Of a stretch of 64,000 nt of DNA, positions 34,813 through 43,577 are shown one piece after another. Each line of letters opens with the position of its first letter. The first letter of the stretch is position 1. The stretch comes from Pseudomonas sp. SORT22 (lineage in GTDB: Bacteria; Pseudomonadota; Gammaproteobacteria; Pseudomonadales; Pseudomonadaceae), in contig NZ_CP071007.1 in the NCBI RefSeq assembly GCF_018417635.1, positions 4,650,501 to 4,714,500 of the forward strand. The letters run 5' to 3'. The position numbers were made by a program, and so were the translations under genes. The notes below the pieces were generated by a model. That model did not search any database. It had not been told where the DNA came from and was given only the letters and a program-made list of their open reading frames with translations.

Positions 34813-36451
34813 CCTGCCCCAGATTCGCCTCACTCATATCCAGCTCCCCCAGCACCTGACGCACCACATCATCACCTATCTGGTGCTGGCGGTGCAGGTT
34901 GTACAGCTCCAGGCGCTGGGCCCGCAGCGCCCGCAATCGCAAGCGCCGCTCCAGCTGGTCCATCTGTTCGGCCAGGGCCTGGGCTTCGGCGCTGTCGTTG
35001 AAGGTATCAAGCTGATGCCGGTATTCAGCCATCAAGCGCGCCTTGAGCTCGGCCGCCAGCGCCGCCTGCGAAGCGTCCAGCGGGGTGCCGGCCTCATTCA
35101 GGTCCTCTGCCTCAAGGGCATGAATCGCCGCTTCGGCGGTACGTCGCCAGGCCTCCTGGGCTTCCTGACGCAGGGCGTCATCCGGGCTCTTGGTCACCCC
35201 GCGCAACAACAGCGGCAGGGCAATACAGGCCGACACCAGCGACAGCAGAATCACCCCGGCGGCGATGAAAATCAGCAAGTCGCGCTCCGGGAAGTCCTTG
35301 CCGGCGCTGATCAGCAGCGGCACCGACATGACACCGGCCAGGGTCACCGCCCCGCGCACACCGCCGACCGTCAACAGCCAGCAGGAACGCGCGTTGGGCA
35401 TCAGCACCAGGTCCTCTTTACCACGCCAGCGGCGGATCACCCCGATCAGGCGCCAGATGCTCTGCACCCAGATAAAGCGCAAGGCCAGCAGTACCGCGAA
35501 GATCGCCACCACATCCAGGCAGCGCCACAGCAAGGTCGGCCACAGCGAGGCTTCGTGGCTGGTCACCGCCTTGATGATGTCGGGCAACTGCAGGCCCAAC
35601 AACAGGAAGATCAAACCATTGAAGGCGAACTCCAGCAGCGACCAGACGCTGCGGTTGAGCAGGCGCGTGCTGGTCTGCCGGGGCAGCAGGTCAAGCCAGC
35701 TTTGCATCATCCCAGCCGCTACCGCCGAGAGAATGCCGGAGGCGCCCAGGCGCTCGGCCAGCACGTAGGCGGCAAACGGCAGCAGCAACATAAACACCAC
35801 GTGGGTGGCCGGGTCATCCCAGCCACGGGCGATCATCCAGGCACGCAGGCGCCCGACCAGCCAGCTCAGGGCGACACCGATGGCCAGGCCGCCGACAGCC
35901 ACCAGCACGAAGGTCAGGCTGGCCTCGGCCAGCGAGAACACGCCGGTGATTGCCGCGGCCAGGGCGAATTTGAAGGTCACCAGGCCCGAGGCGTCGTTCA
36001 TCAGCGCCTCGCCCTGGAGCATGTGCATCAACGGCGTCGGCAGCCGGTCCTGGGAAATGGCCGACACCGCCACGGCGTCGGTGGGCGACAGAACCGCAGC
36101 CAGGGCGAAGGCCACCGGCAAGGGAATGCTCGGCAAAATCCAGTGAATGAAATAACCGGCACCCACCACGGTAAACAGCACCAGGCCAACGGCCAGGGTC
36201 AGGATCGGCCCGCGCAACTTCCACAGATCGCGCTTGGGCATCCGCCAGCCATCGGAAAACAGCAGCGGCGGCAAAAACAAGAACAGAAACAATTCTGGGT
36301 CCAGGGCCACGTGCAGGCCCAGGGTAGGCCACGCCAGCAAGGCGCCAGCGCCGATCTGCACCAGTGGCAACGGCAGCGGGATAACCCGCCCGACCAGTTT
36401 GGAAACACTCACCAGCATCAGCAGGATGAGAACGGTGTAGGCTGATTGCAT
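34805..36451 (-). CDS. CPA1-family Na+/H+ antiporter (YjcE-like)
   Basis: Inner-membrane cation/proton antiporter. The 548-residue product has about 11-12 hydrophobic helices over residues 1-400, including the family segments PLLFSDGWR and LSPTDAVAVSAI with the conserved aspartate. A soluble, helical, charged C-terminal tail of about 140 residues follows. Length and layout resemble E. coli YjcE, also CPA1. The start MQSAYTVLIL at 36451 has AGGA upstream; a frame extension to 36517 lacks hydrophobic character. It is transcribed against its neighbours and ends within the protease gene. The transported ion (Na+, K+ or both) cannot be told. Confidence 0.88.
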   Translation of the reverse strand: MQSAYTVLILLMLVSVSKLVGRVIPLPLPLVQIGAGALLAWPTLGLHVALDPELFLFLFLPPLLFSDGWRMPKRDLWKLRGPILTLAVGLVLFTVVGAGYFIHWILPSIPLPVAFALAAVLSPTDAVAVSAISQDRLPTPLMHMLQGEALMNDASGLVTFKFALAAAITGVFSLAEASLTFVLVAVGGLAIGVALSWLVGRLRAWMIARGWDDPATHVVFMLLLPFAAYVLAERLGASGILSAVAAGMMQSWLDLLPRQTSTRLLNRSVWSLLEFAFNGLIFLLLGLQLPDIIKAVTSHEASLWPTLLWRCLDVVAIFAVLLALRFIWVQSIWRLIGVIRRWRGKEDLVLMPNARSCWLLTVGGVRGAVTLAGVMSVPLLISAGKDFPERDLLIFIAAGVILLSLVSACIALPLLLRGVTKSPDDALRQEAQEAWRRTAEAAIHALEAEDLNEAGTPLDASQAALAAELKARLMAEYRHQLDTFNDSAEAQALAEQMDQLERRLRLRALRAQRLELYNLHRQHQIGDDVVRQVLGELDMSEANLGQVR

Positions 36452-36681
36452 TCGGCGAGTCCTGTTCAATTCAAACGCATTCAATAACTTATGCGGGCCT
36501 GGGCACGGTTTTGCCATTGAAACGACATATTAGCCGCTTAGGCTGCCGGCGCACCGCTGCACAAAAGTCGCAGAACTGCCCAGAACCTGTAACACAATGC
36601 TACAAAGAGCCATGGCAACGCCAACCCAACGCCGCCGACCATGGCATAATCCTTCACCATTTTTTCCCAGGGGGGCAAGAC

Positions 36682-37044
36682 ATGACCAAACGCGACACGC
36701 CATTGCACCTTTATGGAATCAAGGCCTGTGACACCATGAAGAAAGCCCGCACCTGGCTCGAAGAGCAGGGCCTGGGCTACGATTTCCACGATTACAAGGC
36801 CCAGGGCATCGACCGTGCAAGCCTTGAGCGCTGGTGCGATGAACATGGCTGGCAAACGGTACTCAACCGCGCCGGCACCACCTTCCGCAAGCTCGACGAC
36901 GCCCAGAAGGCCGATCTCGACCAGGCCAAGGCCATCGAACTGATGCTGGCCCAGCCGTCGATGATCAAGCGCCCTGTGCTCGACCTCGGCAAGCGGACCC
37001 TGGTCGGCTTCAAGCCTGATTTGTACGCGGCCGCCCTTCAGTAA
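36682..37044 (+). CDS. ArsC/Spx-family reductase (YffB-like)
   Basis: Small thioredoxin-fold protein of 120 residues related to arsenate reductase ArsC. A single N-terminal cysteine, C16 in IKACDTMKKA, occupies the active-site position, and the C-terminal KRPVLDLGKRTLVGF segment is typical of the YffB subgroup. That subgroup has been proposed to act as a glutathione-dependent thiol reductase; arsenate reduction is not established. ATG at 36682 is preferred over an extended frame to 36511. It lies 42 bases ahead of dapD, and the pairing with dapD is common in Pseudomonas. Confidence 0.85.
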   Translation: MTKRDTPLHLYGIKACDTMKKARTWLEEQGLGYDFHDYKAQGIDRASLERWCDEHGWQTVLNRAGTTFRKLDDAQKADLDQAKAIELMLAQPSMIKRPVLDLGKRTLVGFKPDLYAAALQ

Positions 37045-37086
37045 CCCGGCGCCGAGCTTTCATTCAATTTCGCAAGAGGTAACTGC

Positions 37087-38121
37087 ATGTCCACTACCCT
37101 GTTCAGCCTGGCCTTCGGTGTCGGCACCCAGAACCGTCAAGGCGCCTGGCTGGAAGTCTTCTACGCCCAACCGCTGATCAACCCGGCTGCCGAGCTGGTC
37201 GCGGCCATCGCCCCGGTCCTGGGCTATGAAGGCGGCAACCAGGCGATCGCCTTCAGCACCAGCCAGGCCGCGCAGCTGGCCGAAGCCCTCAAGGGTGTCG
37301 ATGCTGCCCAGGCCGCACTGCTGACCCGCCTGGCCGAAAGCAACAAGCCGCTGGTGGTCACCCTGCTGGCCGAAGACGCCGCACTGACGTCCACCCCGGA
37401 AGCCTACCTGAAGCTGCACCTGCTCTCGCACCGCCTGGTCAAGCCACATGGCCTGAACCTGGCCGGGATCTTCCCGCTGCTGCCAAACGTTGCCTGGACC
37501 AGCCAGGGCGCCGTCGACCTGGCCGAGCTTGCCGAGCAGCAACTGGAAGCGCGCCTGAAGGGCGAGCTGCTGGAAGTATTCTCGGTAGACAAGTTCCCGA
37601 AAATGACCGACTACGTCGTCCCTGCCGGCGTGCGTATCGCCGACAGCGCCCGTGTGCGCCTGGGTGCCTACATCGGCGAAGGCACCACCATCATGCACGA
37701 AGGCTTCGTCAACTTTAACGCCGGCACCGAAGGCCCGGGCATGATCGAAGGCCGTGTTTCCGCGGGCGTCTTCGTCGGCAAGGGTTCGGACCTGGGCGGC
37801 GGCTGCTCGACCATGGGCACCCTGTCCGGTGGCGGCAACATCGTCATCAAGGTTGGCGAAGGCTGCCTGATCGGCGCCAACGCCGGTATCGGCATTCCAC
37901 TGGGCGATCGCAACACCGTCGAAGCCGGCCTGTACATCACCGCTGGCACCAAGGTGAACCTGCTGGACGAGAACAACCAGCTGGTCAAGGTGGTCAAAGC
38001 TCGCGACCTGGCTGGGCAGACCGACCTGCTGTTCCGCCGCAACTCGCTCAACGGCGCAGTGGAGTGCAAGACCCACAAGTCGGCCATCGAGCTGAACGAA
38101 GCGCTGCACGCCCACAACTAA
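37087..38121 (+). CDS. dapD: 2,3,4,5-tetrahydropyridine-2,6-dicarboxylate N-succinyltransferase
   Basis: Commits tetrahydrodipicolinate to the succinylated branch of lysine and DAP synthesis using succinyl-CoA. The 344-residue product is the longer DapD type of Pseudomonas and actinobacteria: an N-terminal alpha/beta domain, then a left-handed beta helix of hexapeptide repeats from about residue 170 (VPAGVRIADSARVRLGAYIGEGT) and a short C-terminal domain. It follows the yffB-like gene and ends at a clear terminator. DapC and DapE of the same route are encoded in this window. Confidence 0.96.
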   Translation: MSTTLFSLAFGVGTQNRQGAWLEVFYAQPLINPAAELVAAIAPVLGYEGGNQAIAFSTSQAAQLAEALKGVDAAQAALLTRLAESNKPLVVTLLAEDAALTSTPEAYLKLHLLSHRLVKPHGLNLAGIFPLLPNVAWTSQGAVDLAELAEQQLEARLKGELLEVFSVDKFPKMTDYVVPAGVRIADSARVRLGAYIGEGTTIMHEGFVNFNAGTEGPGMIEGRVSAGVFVGKGSDLGGGCSTMGTLSGGGNIVIKVGEGCLIGANAGIGIPLGDRNTVEAGLYITAGTKVNLLDENNQLVKVVKARDLAGQTDLLFRRNSLNGAVECKTHKSAIELNEALHAHN

Positions 38122-38130
38122 GTGGTACCA

Positions 38131-38161
38131 TCGGGTCTGGCCTAACGCCAGGCCCGATTTT
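38131..38161 (+). terminator. Rho-independent terminator after dapD
   Basis: An 11-bp stem TCGGGTCTGGC / GCCAGGCCCGA with one wobble, a 5-base loop and a following TTTT begins 9 bases after the dapD stop. It separates dapD from csdA. Confidence 0.8.
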
Positions 38162-38175
38162 CAGGTCCGATCATC

Positions 38176-39381
38176 ATGTTCCAGCCCTCCCCCTGGCGCG
38201 CTGACTTCCCAGCCATCGACGCCCTGCAACGCCAGCACCAGACCTACCTGGACAGCGCCGCTACCACGCAAAAACCGCAACTCCTGCTCGATGCCCTGAG
38301 CCACTATTACGGCCATGGTGCTGCCAATGTGCACCGTGCCCAACACCTGCCCGGCGCCCTGGCTACCCAGGCCTTCGAACGCAGCCGCGCCAAGGTCGCC
38401 GGCTGGCTGAACGCCGCCGACAGCCAGCAGATTGTCTTCACCCACGGCGCCACCTCGGCCCTGAACCTGCTCGCCTACGGGCTTGAGCCGCTGTTCGAGG
38501 CCGGTGACGAAATTGCCATCAGCGCCCTCGAACACCATGCCAACCTGCTGCCCTGGCAACAGCTGGCCCAGCGTCGTGGGCTCAAGCTGGTGGTGTTGCC
38601 ACTGGACAACCGCGGCCTGATCGATCTGAACATTGCCCTGCAACTGATTGGCCCGCGTACCCGGGTGCTGGCGGTCAGCCAGCTGTCCAATGTCCTCGGC
38701 GCCTGGCAGCCGCTGGAGCCCCTGCTGGCCCATGCCCAGGCCCAAGGTGCACTAACCGTGGTCGACGGTGCCCAGGGCGTGGTCCACGGCCGTCACGACG
38801 TTCGCCAACTGGGCTGCGATTTCTACGTGTTCTCCAGCCACAAGCTCTATGGCCCGGACGGTGTCGGTGTGCTCTACGGCCGCAGTGAAGCCCTGGCGCG
38901 CCTGCGACACTGGCAGTTCGGCGGCGAGATGGTCCAGGTCGCCGACTACCACAGCGCCAGCTTTCGCCCGGCGCCCCTGGGTTTTGAAGCCGGTACGCCG
39001 CCGATTGCCAGCGTCATCGGCCTCGGGGCCAGCCTCGATTACCTGGCCGGTCTGGATGCCAATGCTGTTGCAGAGCATGAAGCCGGCCTGCACCGCCACC
39101 TGCTGCGTGGCCTCAACGACCGCGAAGGCATCCGCCTGCTCGGTCAGCCGCAAGTGGCCCTGGCCAGTTTCGTGGTCGAGGGCGTGCACAACGCTGACCT
39201 GGCCCACATGCTCACCGAACAGGGCATCGCCGTACGCGCCGGCCATCACTGCGCCATGCCGTTGCTGAAAAGCCTCGGCCTGGACGGTGCCATCCGCGTA
39301 TCGCTAGGCTTGTACAACGACTCCGACGACCTGCAACGCTTCTTCGACGCCCTGGATCAGGCCCTGGAGCTGCTGCGATGA
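38176..39381 (+). CDS. csdA: Cysteine desulfurase CsdA
   Basis: PLP-dependent group II (SufS/CsdA type) cysteine desulfurase that takes sulfur from cysteine as an enzyme persulfide. The 401-residue product has the PLP-binding lysine K223 in SSHKLYGPDG and the active-site cysteine C359 in AGHHCAMPLL. It overlaps csdE by four bases (ATGA). The convergent tcdA gene encodes the partner that in E. coli (CsdL/TcdA) works with CsdA-CsdE, so this is a local sulfur-relay and tRNA-modification module. Confidence 0.94.
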   Translation: MFQPSPWRADFPAIDALQRQHQTYLDSAATTQKPQLLLDALSHYYGHGAANVHRAQHLPGALATQAFERSRAKVAGWLNAADSQQIVFTHGATSALNLLAYGLEPLFEAGDEIAISALEHHANLLPWQQLAQRRGLKLVVLPLDNRGLIDLNIALQLIGPRTRVLAVSQLSNVLGAWQPLEPLLAHAQAQGALTVVDGAQGVVHGRHDVRQLGCDFYVFSSHKLYGPDGVGVLYGRSEALARLRHWQFGGEMVQVADYHSASFRPAPLGFEAGTPPIASVIGLGASLDYLAGLDANAVAEHEAGLHRHLLRGLNDREGIRLLGQPQVALASFVVEGVHNADLAHMLTEQGIAVRAGHHCAMPLLKSLGLDGAIRVSLGLYNDSDDLQRFFDALDQALELLR

Positions 39382-39788
39382 GCCTGCCTGTCGCTGCGCA
39401 GCAAGCCCTCGACTCGTTCTCACAAGCAGCCGGCTGGGAACAACGCGCGCGCCTGCTGATGCAATGGGGCGAGCACCTGGTGCCCTTGAGCGAAGAAGAA
39501 AAGTCCGAAGCGAACCGAGTCCATGGCTGCGAAAGCCAGGTCTGGCTGGTGGCGGCACAGCAAGATGGTCAGTGGCGCTTCAAAGGCGCCAGCGATGCAC
39601 GGATCATCCGCGGTTTGCTGGCGCTGCTGCTGGTGCGGGTCGAGGGCCTGTCCAGCGCTGAGCTTGCGCAACTGGACCTGCCCGCCTGGTTCAACCAGCT
39701 AGGCCTGGGCCGCCAGCTCTCACCCTCGCGCAGCAACGGCCTGAACGCCGTGCTGCAACGCATGGCTCAGCTTGCCGCAGGTGTCTGA
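39378..39788 (+). CDS. csdE: Sulfur acceptor protein CsdE (SufE family)
   Basis: Small SufE-fold protein of 136 residues that receives persulfide sulfur from CsdA. The sulfur-accepting cysteine is C51 in RVHGCESQVWL. Translation is coupled to csdA by an ATGA overlap. Its last 22 bases overlap the 3' end of tcdA on the other strand. SufE itself is similar, but adjacency to csdA and tcdA favours CsdE. Confidence 0.93.
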   Translation: MSLPVAAQQALDSFSQAAGWEQRARLLMQWGEHLVPLSEEEKSEANRVHGCESQVWLVAAQQDGQWRFKGASDARIIRGLLALLLVRVEGLSSAELAQLDLPAWFNQLGLGRQLSPSRSNGLNAVLQRMAQLAAGV

Positions 39789-40588
39789 GCCTGGCGCTCG
39801 GACGGGCGCCGAGCGCCGGCCACAAGCTTTTCCACCGCTTTGCTGGCGGCGACCATGCCGAAGGTCGCGGTGACCATCATCACCGCGCCGAAGCCGCCTG
39901 AGCAGTCCAGCTTAACCCCTTCGCCAACAAAACTCTTCTGCAGACAGACGCTGCCGTCACCCTTGGGGTAGCGCAGCTGTTCGGTGGAAAACACACAGGG
40001 CACGCTGTAGTTGCGGGTTACCGTGCGGGAAAAGCCATAGTCGCGGCGCAAGGTCGAACGCACCCGCGAGGCCAGCGGATCGTTGAAGGTCTTGTTCAGG
40101 TCGGCGACGCGGATCTGGGTTGGATCGATCTGCCCGCCGGCGCCCCCGGTGCTGATGATGGTGACTTTGTGGCGCTTGCACCAGCCGATCAGCGCGGCCT
40201 TGGCCATGACGCTGTCGATGCAGTCAATCACACAGTCGATGTGTTCGCCGATGTACTCGGGCAGGGTTTCCTTGGTGACGAAATCCACCACCGCATGCAC
40301 CTTGCACGCCGGGTTGATGGCCCGCAGGCGCTCGGCCATGACCTCGGCCTTGGCCCGGCCGATATTGCCTTCCTGGGCATGCAGCTGGCGGTTGGTGTTA
40401 CTGACGCAGACATCATCGAGGTCGAACAGCGATATTTCGCCCACGCCGCTGCGGGCCATGGCTTCGGCCGCCCAGGAGCCGACCCCGCCGATACCGACGA
40501 TAGCCACATGGGCCTCGCGCAGGCGCTGCAGGCCGTTGTCACCGTATAACCGGGCGACACCGGCAAAGCGTGGATCTTCTGTACTCAT
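39767..40588 (-). CDS. tcdA: tRNA threonylcarbamoyladenosine dehydratase (CsdL)
   Basis: E1-like ThiF-fold ATPase that cyclises t6A37 of tRNAs to ct6A. The 273-residue protein has the adenylation motif GIGGVGSWAAE (about residues 31-41), the DLDDVCVSNTNRQ segment and a C-terminal membrane-anchoring-type hydrophobic stretch (FGAVMMVTATFGMVAA). t6A itself depends on TsaB, also encoded in this window. A good promoter is visible upstream. It is convergent with csdE and overlaps it by 22 bp. Confidence 0.95.
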   Translation of the reverse strand: MSTEDPRFAGVARLYGDNGLQRLREAHVAIVGIGGVGSWAAEAMARSGVGEISLFDLDDVCVSNTNRQLHAQEGNIGRAKAEVMAERLRAINPACKVHAVVDFVTKETLPEYIGEHIDCVIDCIDSVMAKAALIGWCKRHKVTIISTGGAGGQIDPTQIRVADLNKTFNDPLASRVRSTLRRDYGFSRTVTRNYSVPCVFSTEQLRYPKGDGSVCLQKSFVGEGVKLDCSGGFGAVMMVTATFGMVAASKAVEKLVAGARRPSERQAQTPAAS

Positions 40589-40615
40589 GGCCCAACCCCG
40601 AAAAAACCGGCGCGT

Positions 40616-40644
40616 ATTATAGGCCTCTTGGGGTGCGATGACAC
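40616..40644 (-). promoter_or_regulatory. Sigma-70 promoter of tcdA
   Basis: On the minus strand a consensus TATAAT -10 (40616-40621) lies 17 bases from GTGTCA (40639-40644, four of six matches to TTGACA), giving a start about 20-25 bases upstream of the tcdA ATG. Confidence 0.7.
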
Positions 40645-40877
40645 CCTGCCGTGGCCGCCACCCGAGTCATGCATTGGTCAAGGCAGTTGTAATCCTGCTT
40701 TAATGTCCTATGCAATCCAAAGACTTGGACGACAAAAGTACGGGCTAAGAACTTCAGCTCCTGAAGCCAATCCAATCTTCTGCCACCGACCTGTTCTTAC
40801 ACAATCTGAGCAGGAAGCACGCAGGATTCGCGCCTCATGGCGCCCGCCCGTTCCACCTTTCGGAACCCGAACTATCT
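40645..40877. other. Non-coding region upstream of ndvB
   Basis: This AT-richer interval holds a small hairpin (CTTCAG-CT-CCTGAAG type near 40757) and TTTAAT/TTGGTC boxes that could form a promoter with a long 19-base spacer. The ribosome site before the ndvB start is weak. No gene is supported. Confidence 0.4.
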
Positions 40878-43469
40878 ATGTCATCGCGTAAATTTGGTAT
40901 CAACCTGGTAATAGTCATGGCTATCGCCGCGCTATTCACCGGGTTCTGGGCGCTGATCAACCGCCCGGTTTCCGCCCCCAACTGGCCGGAGCAGATTTCC
41001 GGTTTCTCCTATTCGCCGTTCCGCCAGGGCGAAAGCCCGCAAAAGGGCCAGTACCCCAGCGAGGACGAACTGCGCCAGGACCTCGAGCAGCTCAGCAAGC
41101 TGACCGACAGCATCCGCATCTATACGGTGGAAGGTACCCAGGCCGAGATTCCGCGCCTGGCCGAAGAGTTCGGCCTGCGCGTGACCCTGGGGGTGTGGAT
41201 CAGCCCGGACCTTGAGCGCAACGAACGGGAAATCGACAAAGCCATCGAACTGGCCAACAGCTCGCGCAGCGTGGTGCGGGTGATGGTCGGCAACGAAGCG
41301 CTGTTTCGCAAGGAAATCACCCCCGAAGCACTGATCCAGTACATGGACCGCGTGCGCGCGGCAGTAAAAGTCCCGGTGACCACCAGTGAACAGTGGCACA
41401 TCTGGAAAGAACACCCGGAGCTGGCCAAGCATGCCGACCTGGTGGCGGCGCACATCCTGCCGTACTGGGAGTTCATCCCGATGAAGGATGCCGGCCAGTT
41501 CGTACTGGATCGTGCCCGCGATCTGAAGCAGCAATTCCCACGCAAACCACTGCTGTTGTCCGAGGTCGGTTGGCCGAGCAACGGCCGCATGCGCGGCGGT
41601 GCCGACGCCACCCCGGCTGACCAGGCCATCTACCTGCGCACCCTGGTCAACAAACTCAACCGCCAGGGCTACAACTACTTTGTCATCGAAGCCTACGACC
41701 AGCCGTGGAAGGCCAGCGACGAAGGCTCGGTGGGTGCCTACTGGGGCGTGTTCAACGCTGCCCGCCAGCAGAAATTCAACTTCGAAGGCCCGGTGGTGGC
41801 CATTCCGCAATGGCGTGTGCTGGCGGTCGGCTCGGTGGTGCTGGCGATGCTCTCGCTGACCCTGCTGCTGATCGACGGCTCGGCCCTGCGCCAGCGCGGG
41901 CGCACCTTCCTGACCTTCATTGCCTTCCTCTGCGGTTCGGTGCTGGTGTGGATCGGCTACGACTACAGCCAGCAATACAGCACCTGGTTCAGCCTCACCG
42001 TGGGCTTTTTGCTCGCCCTCGGCGCCCTTGGCGTGTTTATCGTGCTGCTCACCGAGGCCCATGAACTGGCCGAAGCGGTGTGGATTCACAAGCGCCGCCG
42101 GGAGTTCCTGCCGGTGCAGGCCGACGCCGCGTACCGACCGAAAGTCTCGGTGCATGTACCGTGCTACAACGAGCCGCCAGAGATGGTCAAACAGACCCTC
42201 AACGCCCTGGCCGCGCTGGACTACCCGGACTACGAAGTCCTGATCATCGACAACAACACCAAGGACCCGGCGGTCTGGGAGCCGATCAAGGCGCACTGCG
42301 AAATGCTTGGCGAGCGCTTCAAGTTCTTCCACGTCGCGCCCCTGGCCGGCTTCAAGGGCGGCGCGCTGAACTACCTGATTCCGCACACCGCCAAGGACGC
42401 CGAAGTGATTGCGGTGATCGACTCGGACTACTGCGTCGATCGCAACTGGCTCAAGCACATGGTGCCGCACTTCGCCGATCCGAAGATCGCCGTGGTGCAA
42501 TCGCCCCAGGATTACCGCGACCAGAACGAAAGCACCTTCAAGAAGCTCTGCTACAGCGAATACAAAGGCTTCTTCCATATCGGCATGGTCACCCGCAACG
42601 ACCGTGACGCAATCATCCAGCACGGCACCATGACCATGACCCGCCGTTCGGTACTCGAAGAGCTGGGCTGGGCCGACTGGTGCATTTGCGAAGACGCCGA
42701 ACTGGGCCTGCGGGTGTTCGAGAAAGGCTACTCAGCGGCGTATTCCCACGAGAGCTATGGCAAAGGCCTGATGCCCGACACCTTCATCGACTTCAAGAAG
42801 CAGCGCTTTCGCTGGGCCTATGGCGCCATCCAGATCATCAAGCGCCATGCCGCAAGCCTGTTGCGCGGCAAGGACTCGGAACTGACCCGTGGCCAGCGCT
42901 ACCACTTCCTCGCCGGCTGGCTGCCGTGGATCGCCGATGGCATGAACATCTTCTTCACCGTCGGCGCCCTGCTGTGGTCGGCGGCGATGATCATCGTGCC
43001 GCAGCGGGTCGACCCGCCGCTGCTGATCTTCGCGATTCCGCCGCTGGCGTTGTTCGTGTTCAAGGTCGGCAAGATCGTGTTCCTCTACCGCCGCGCGGTG
43101 GGCGTGAACCTCAAGGACGCCTTCGCCGCGGCCCTGGCCGGCCTGGCGCTGTCGCACACCATCGCCAAGGCGGTGCTGTACGGCTTCTTCACCAGCAGCA
43201 TCCCGTTCTTCCGCACGCCGAAGAACGCCGACAGCCATGGCTTGCTGGTGGCGCTGTCAGAGGCCCGTGAAGAGCTGTTCATCATGTTGCTGCTGTGGGG
43301 CGCAGCGGCCGGGATCTACCTGGTCCAGGGCCTGCCGAGCAACGACATGCGCTTCTGGGTGACCATGCTGCTGGTGCAGTCGCTGCCGTACCTGGCGGCG
43401 CTGATCATGGCCATGCTGTCGTCACTGCCAAAGCCTGTGGATGCCGCGCAGCCGGCCCAGGCTTCCTGA
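40878..43469 (+). CDS. ndvB: Membrane beta-glucan synthase NdvB (GH17-GT2 fusion)
   Basis: Inner-membrane enzyme of 863 residues predicted to make and remodel beta-(1,3)-type periplasmic glucans. After an N-terminal membrane anchor (about 8-27) comes a GH17 domain whose two glutamates are visible: E140 in VGNEALF and E229 in LLSEVGWPS. Membrane helices near 313-335 and 342-395 precede a GT2 domain with DSD (515-517), EDAELG and QRFRW (QxxRW at 642-646). More helices form the C-terminus. GH17 domains of this family act as transglycosylases. In P. aeruginosa NdvB makes glucans linked to biofilm antibiotic tolerance; the symbol follows that homology and the dapE neighbour. Confidence 0.87.
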   Translation: MSSRKFGINLVIVMAIAALFTGFWALINRPVSAPNWPEQISGFSYSPFRQGESPQKGQYPSEDELRQDLEQLSKLTDSIRIYTVEGTQAEIPRLAEEFGLRVTLGVWISPDLERNEREIDKAIELANSSRSVVRVMVGNEALFRKEITPEALIQYMDRVRAAVKVPVTTSEQWHIWKEHPELAKHADLVAAHILPYWEFIPMKDAGQFVLDRARDLKQQFPRKPLLLSEVGWPSNGRMRGGADATPADQAIYLRTLVNKLNRQGYNYFVIEAYDQPWKASDEGSVGAYWGVFNAARQQKFNFEGPVVAIPQWRVLAVGSVVLAMLSLTLLLIDGSALRQRGRTFLTFIAFLCGSVLVWIGYDYSQQYSTWFSLTVGFLLALGALGVFIVLLTEAHELAEAVWIHKRRREFLPVQADAAYRPKVSVHVPCYNEPPEMVKQTLNALAALDYPDYEVLIIDNNTKDPAVWEPIKAHCEMLGERFKFFHVAPLAGFKGGALNYLIPHTAKDAEVIAVIDSDYCVDRNWLKHMVPHFADPKIAVVQSPQDYRDQNESTFKKLCYSEYKGFFHIGMVTRNDRDAIIQHGTMTMTRRSVLEELGWADWCICEDAELGLRVFEKGYSAAYSHESYGKGLMPDTFIDFKKQRFRWAYGAIQIIKRHAASLLRGKDSELTRGQRYHFLAGWLPWIADGMNIFFTVGALLWSAAMIIVPQRVDPPLLIFAIPPLALFVFKVGKIVFLYRRAVGVNLKDAFAAALAGLALSHTIAKAVLYGFFTSSIPFFRTPKNADSHGLLVALSEAREELFIMLLLWGAAAGIYLVQGLPSNDMRFWVTMLLVQSLPYLAALIMAMLSSLPKPVDAAQPAQAS

Positions 43470-43481
43470 GCCTTGAGATAA

Positions 43482-43514
43482 CCTGTAGGAGCGGCGGTGC
43501 GCCGCTCCTACAGG
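43482..43514. repeat. REP-like palindrome between ndvB and dapE
   Basis: A perfect 14-bp inverted repeat CCTGTAGGAGCGGC / GCCGCTCCTACAGG with a 5-base loop starts 12 bases after the ndvB stop. It shares the TAGGAGCGG core with the elements at 2814 and 9535 and probably also ends ndvB transcripts. Confidence 0.8.
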
Positions 43515-43577
43515 ACTCTGAATTGCTATAAGATAACCCCCCTCGAATTCGTGCCCTGCCTTGCCCCGGAGCTCCCC

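Noticed and set aside
36452..36681. Search for a promoter and small gene between the antiporter and the ArsC-family gene
   Set aside because: A CATAAT -10-like box near 36643 lacks a matching -35, and the in-frame extension from 36511 has no coding character.
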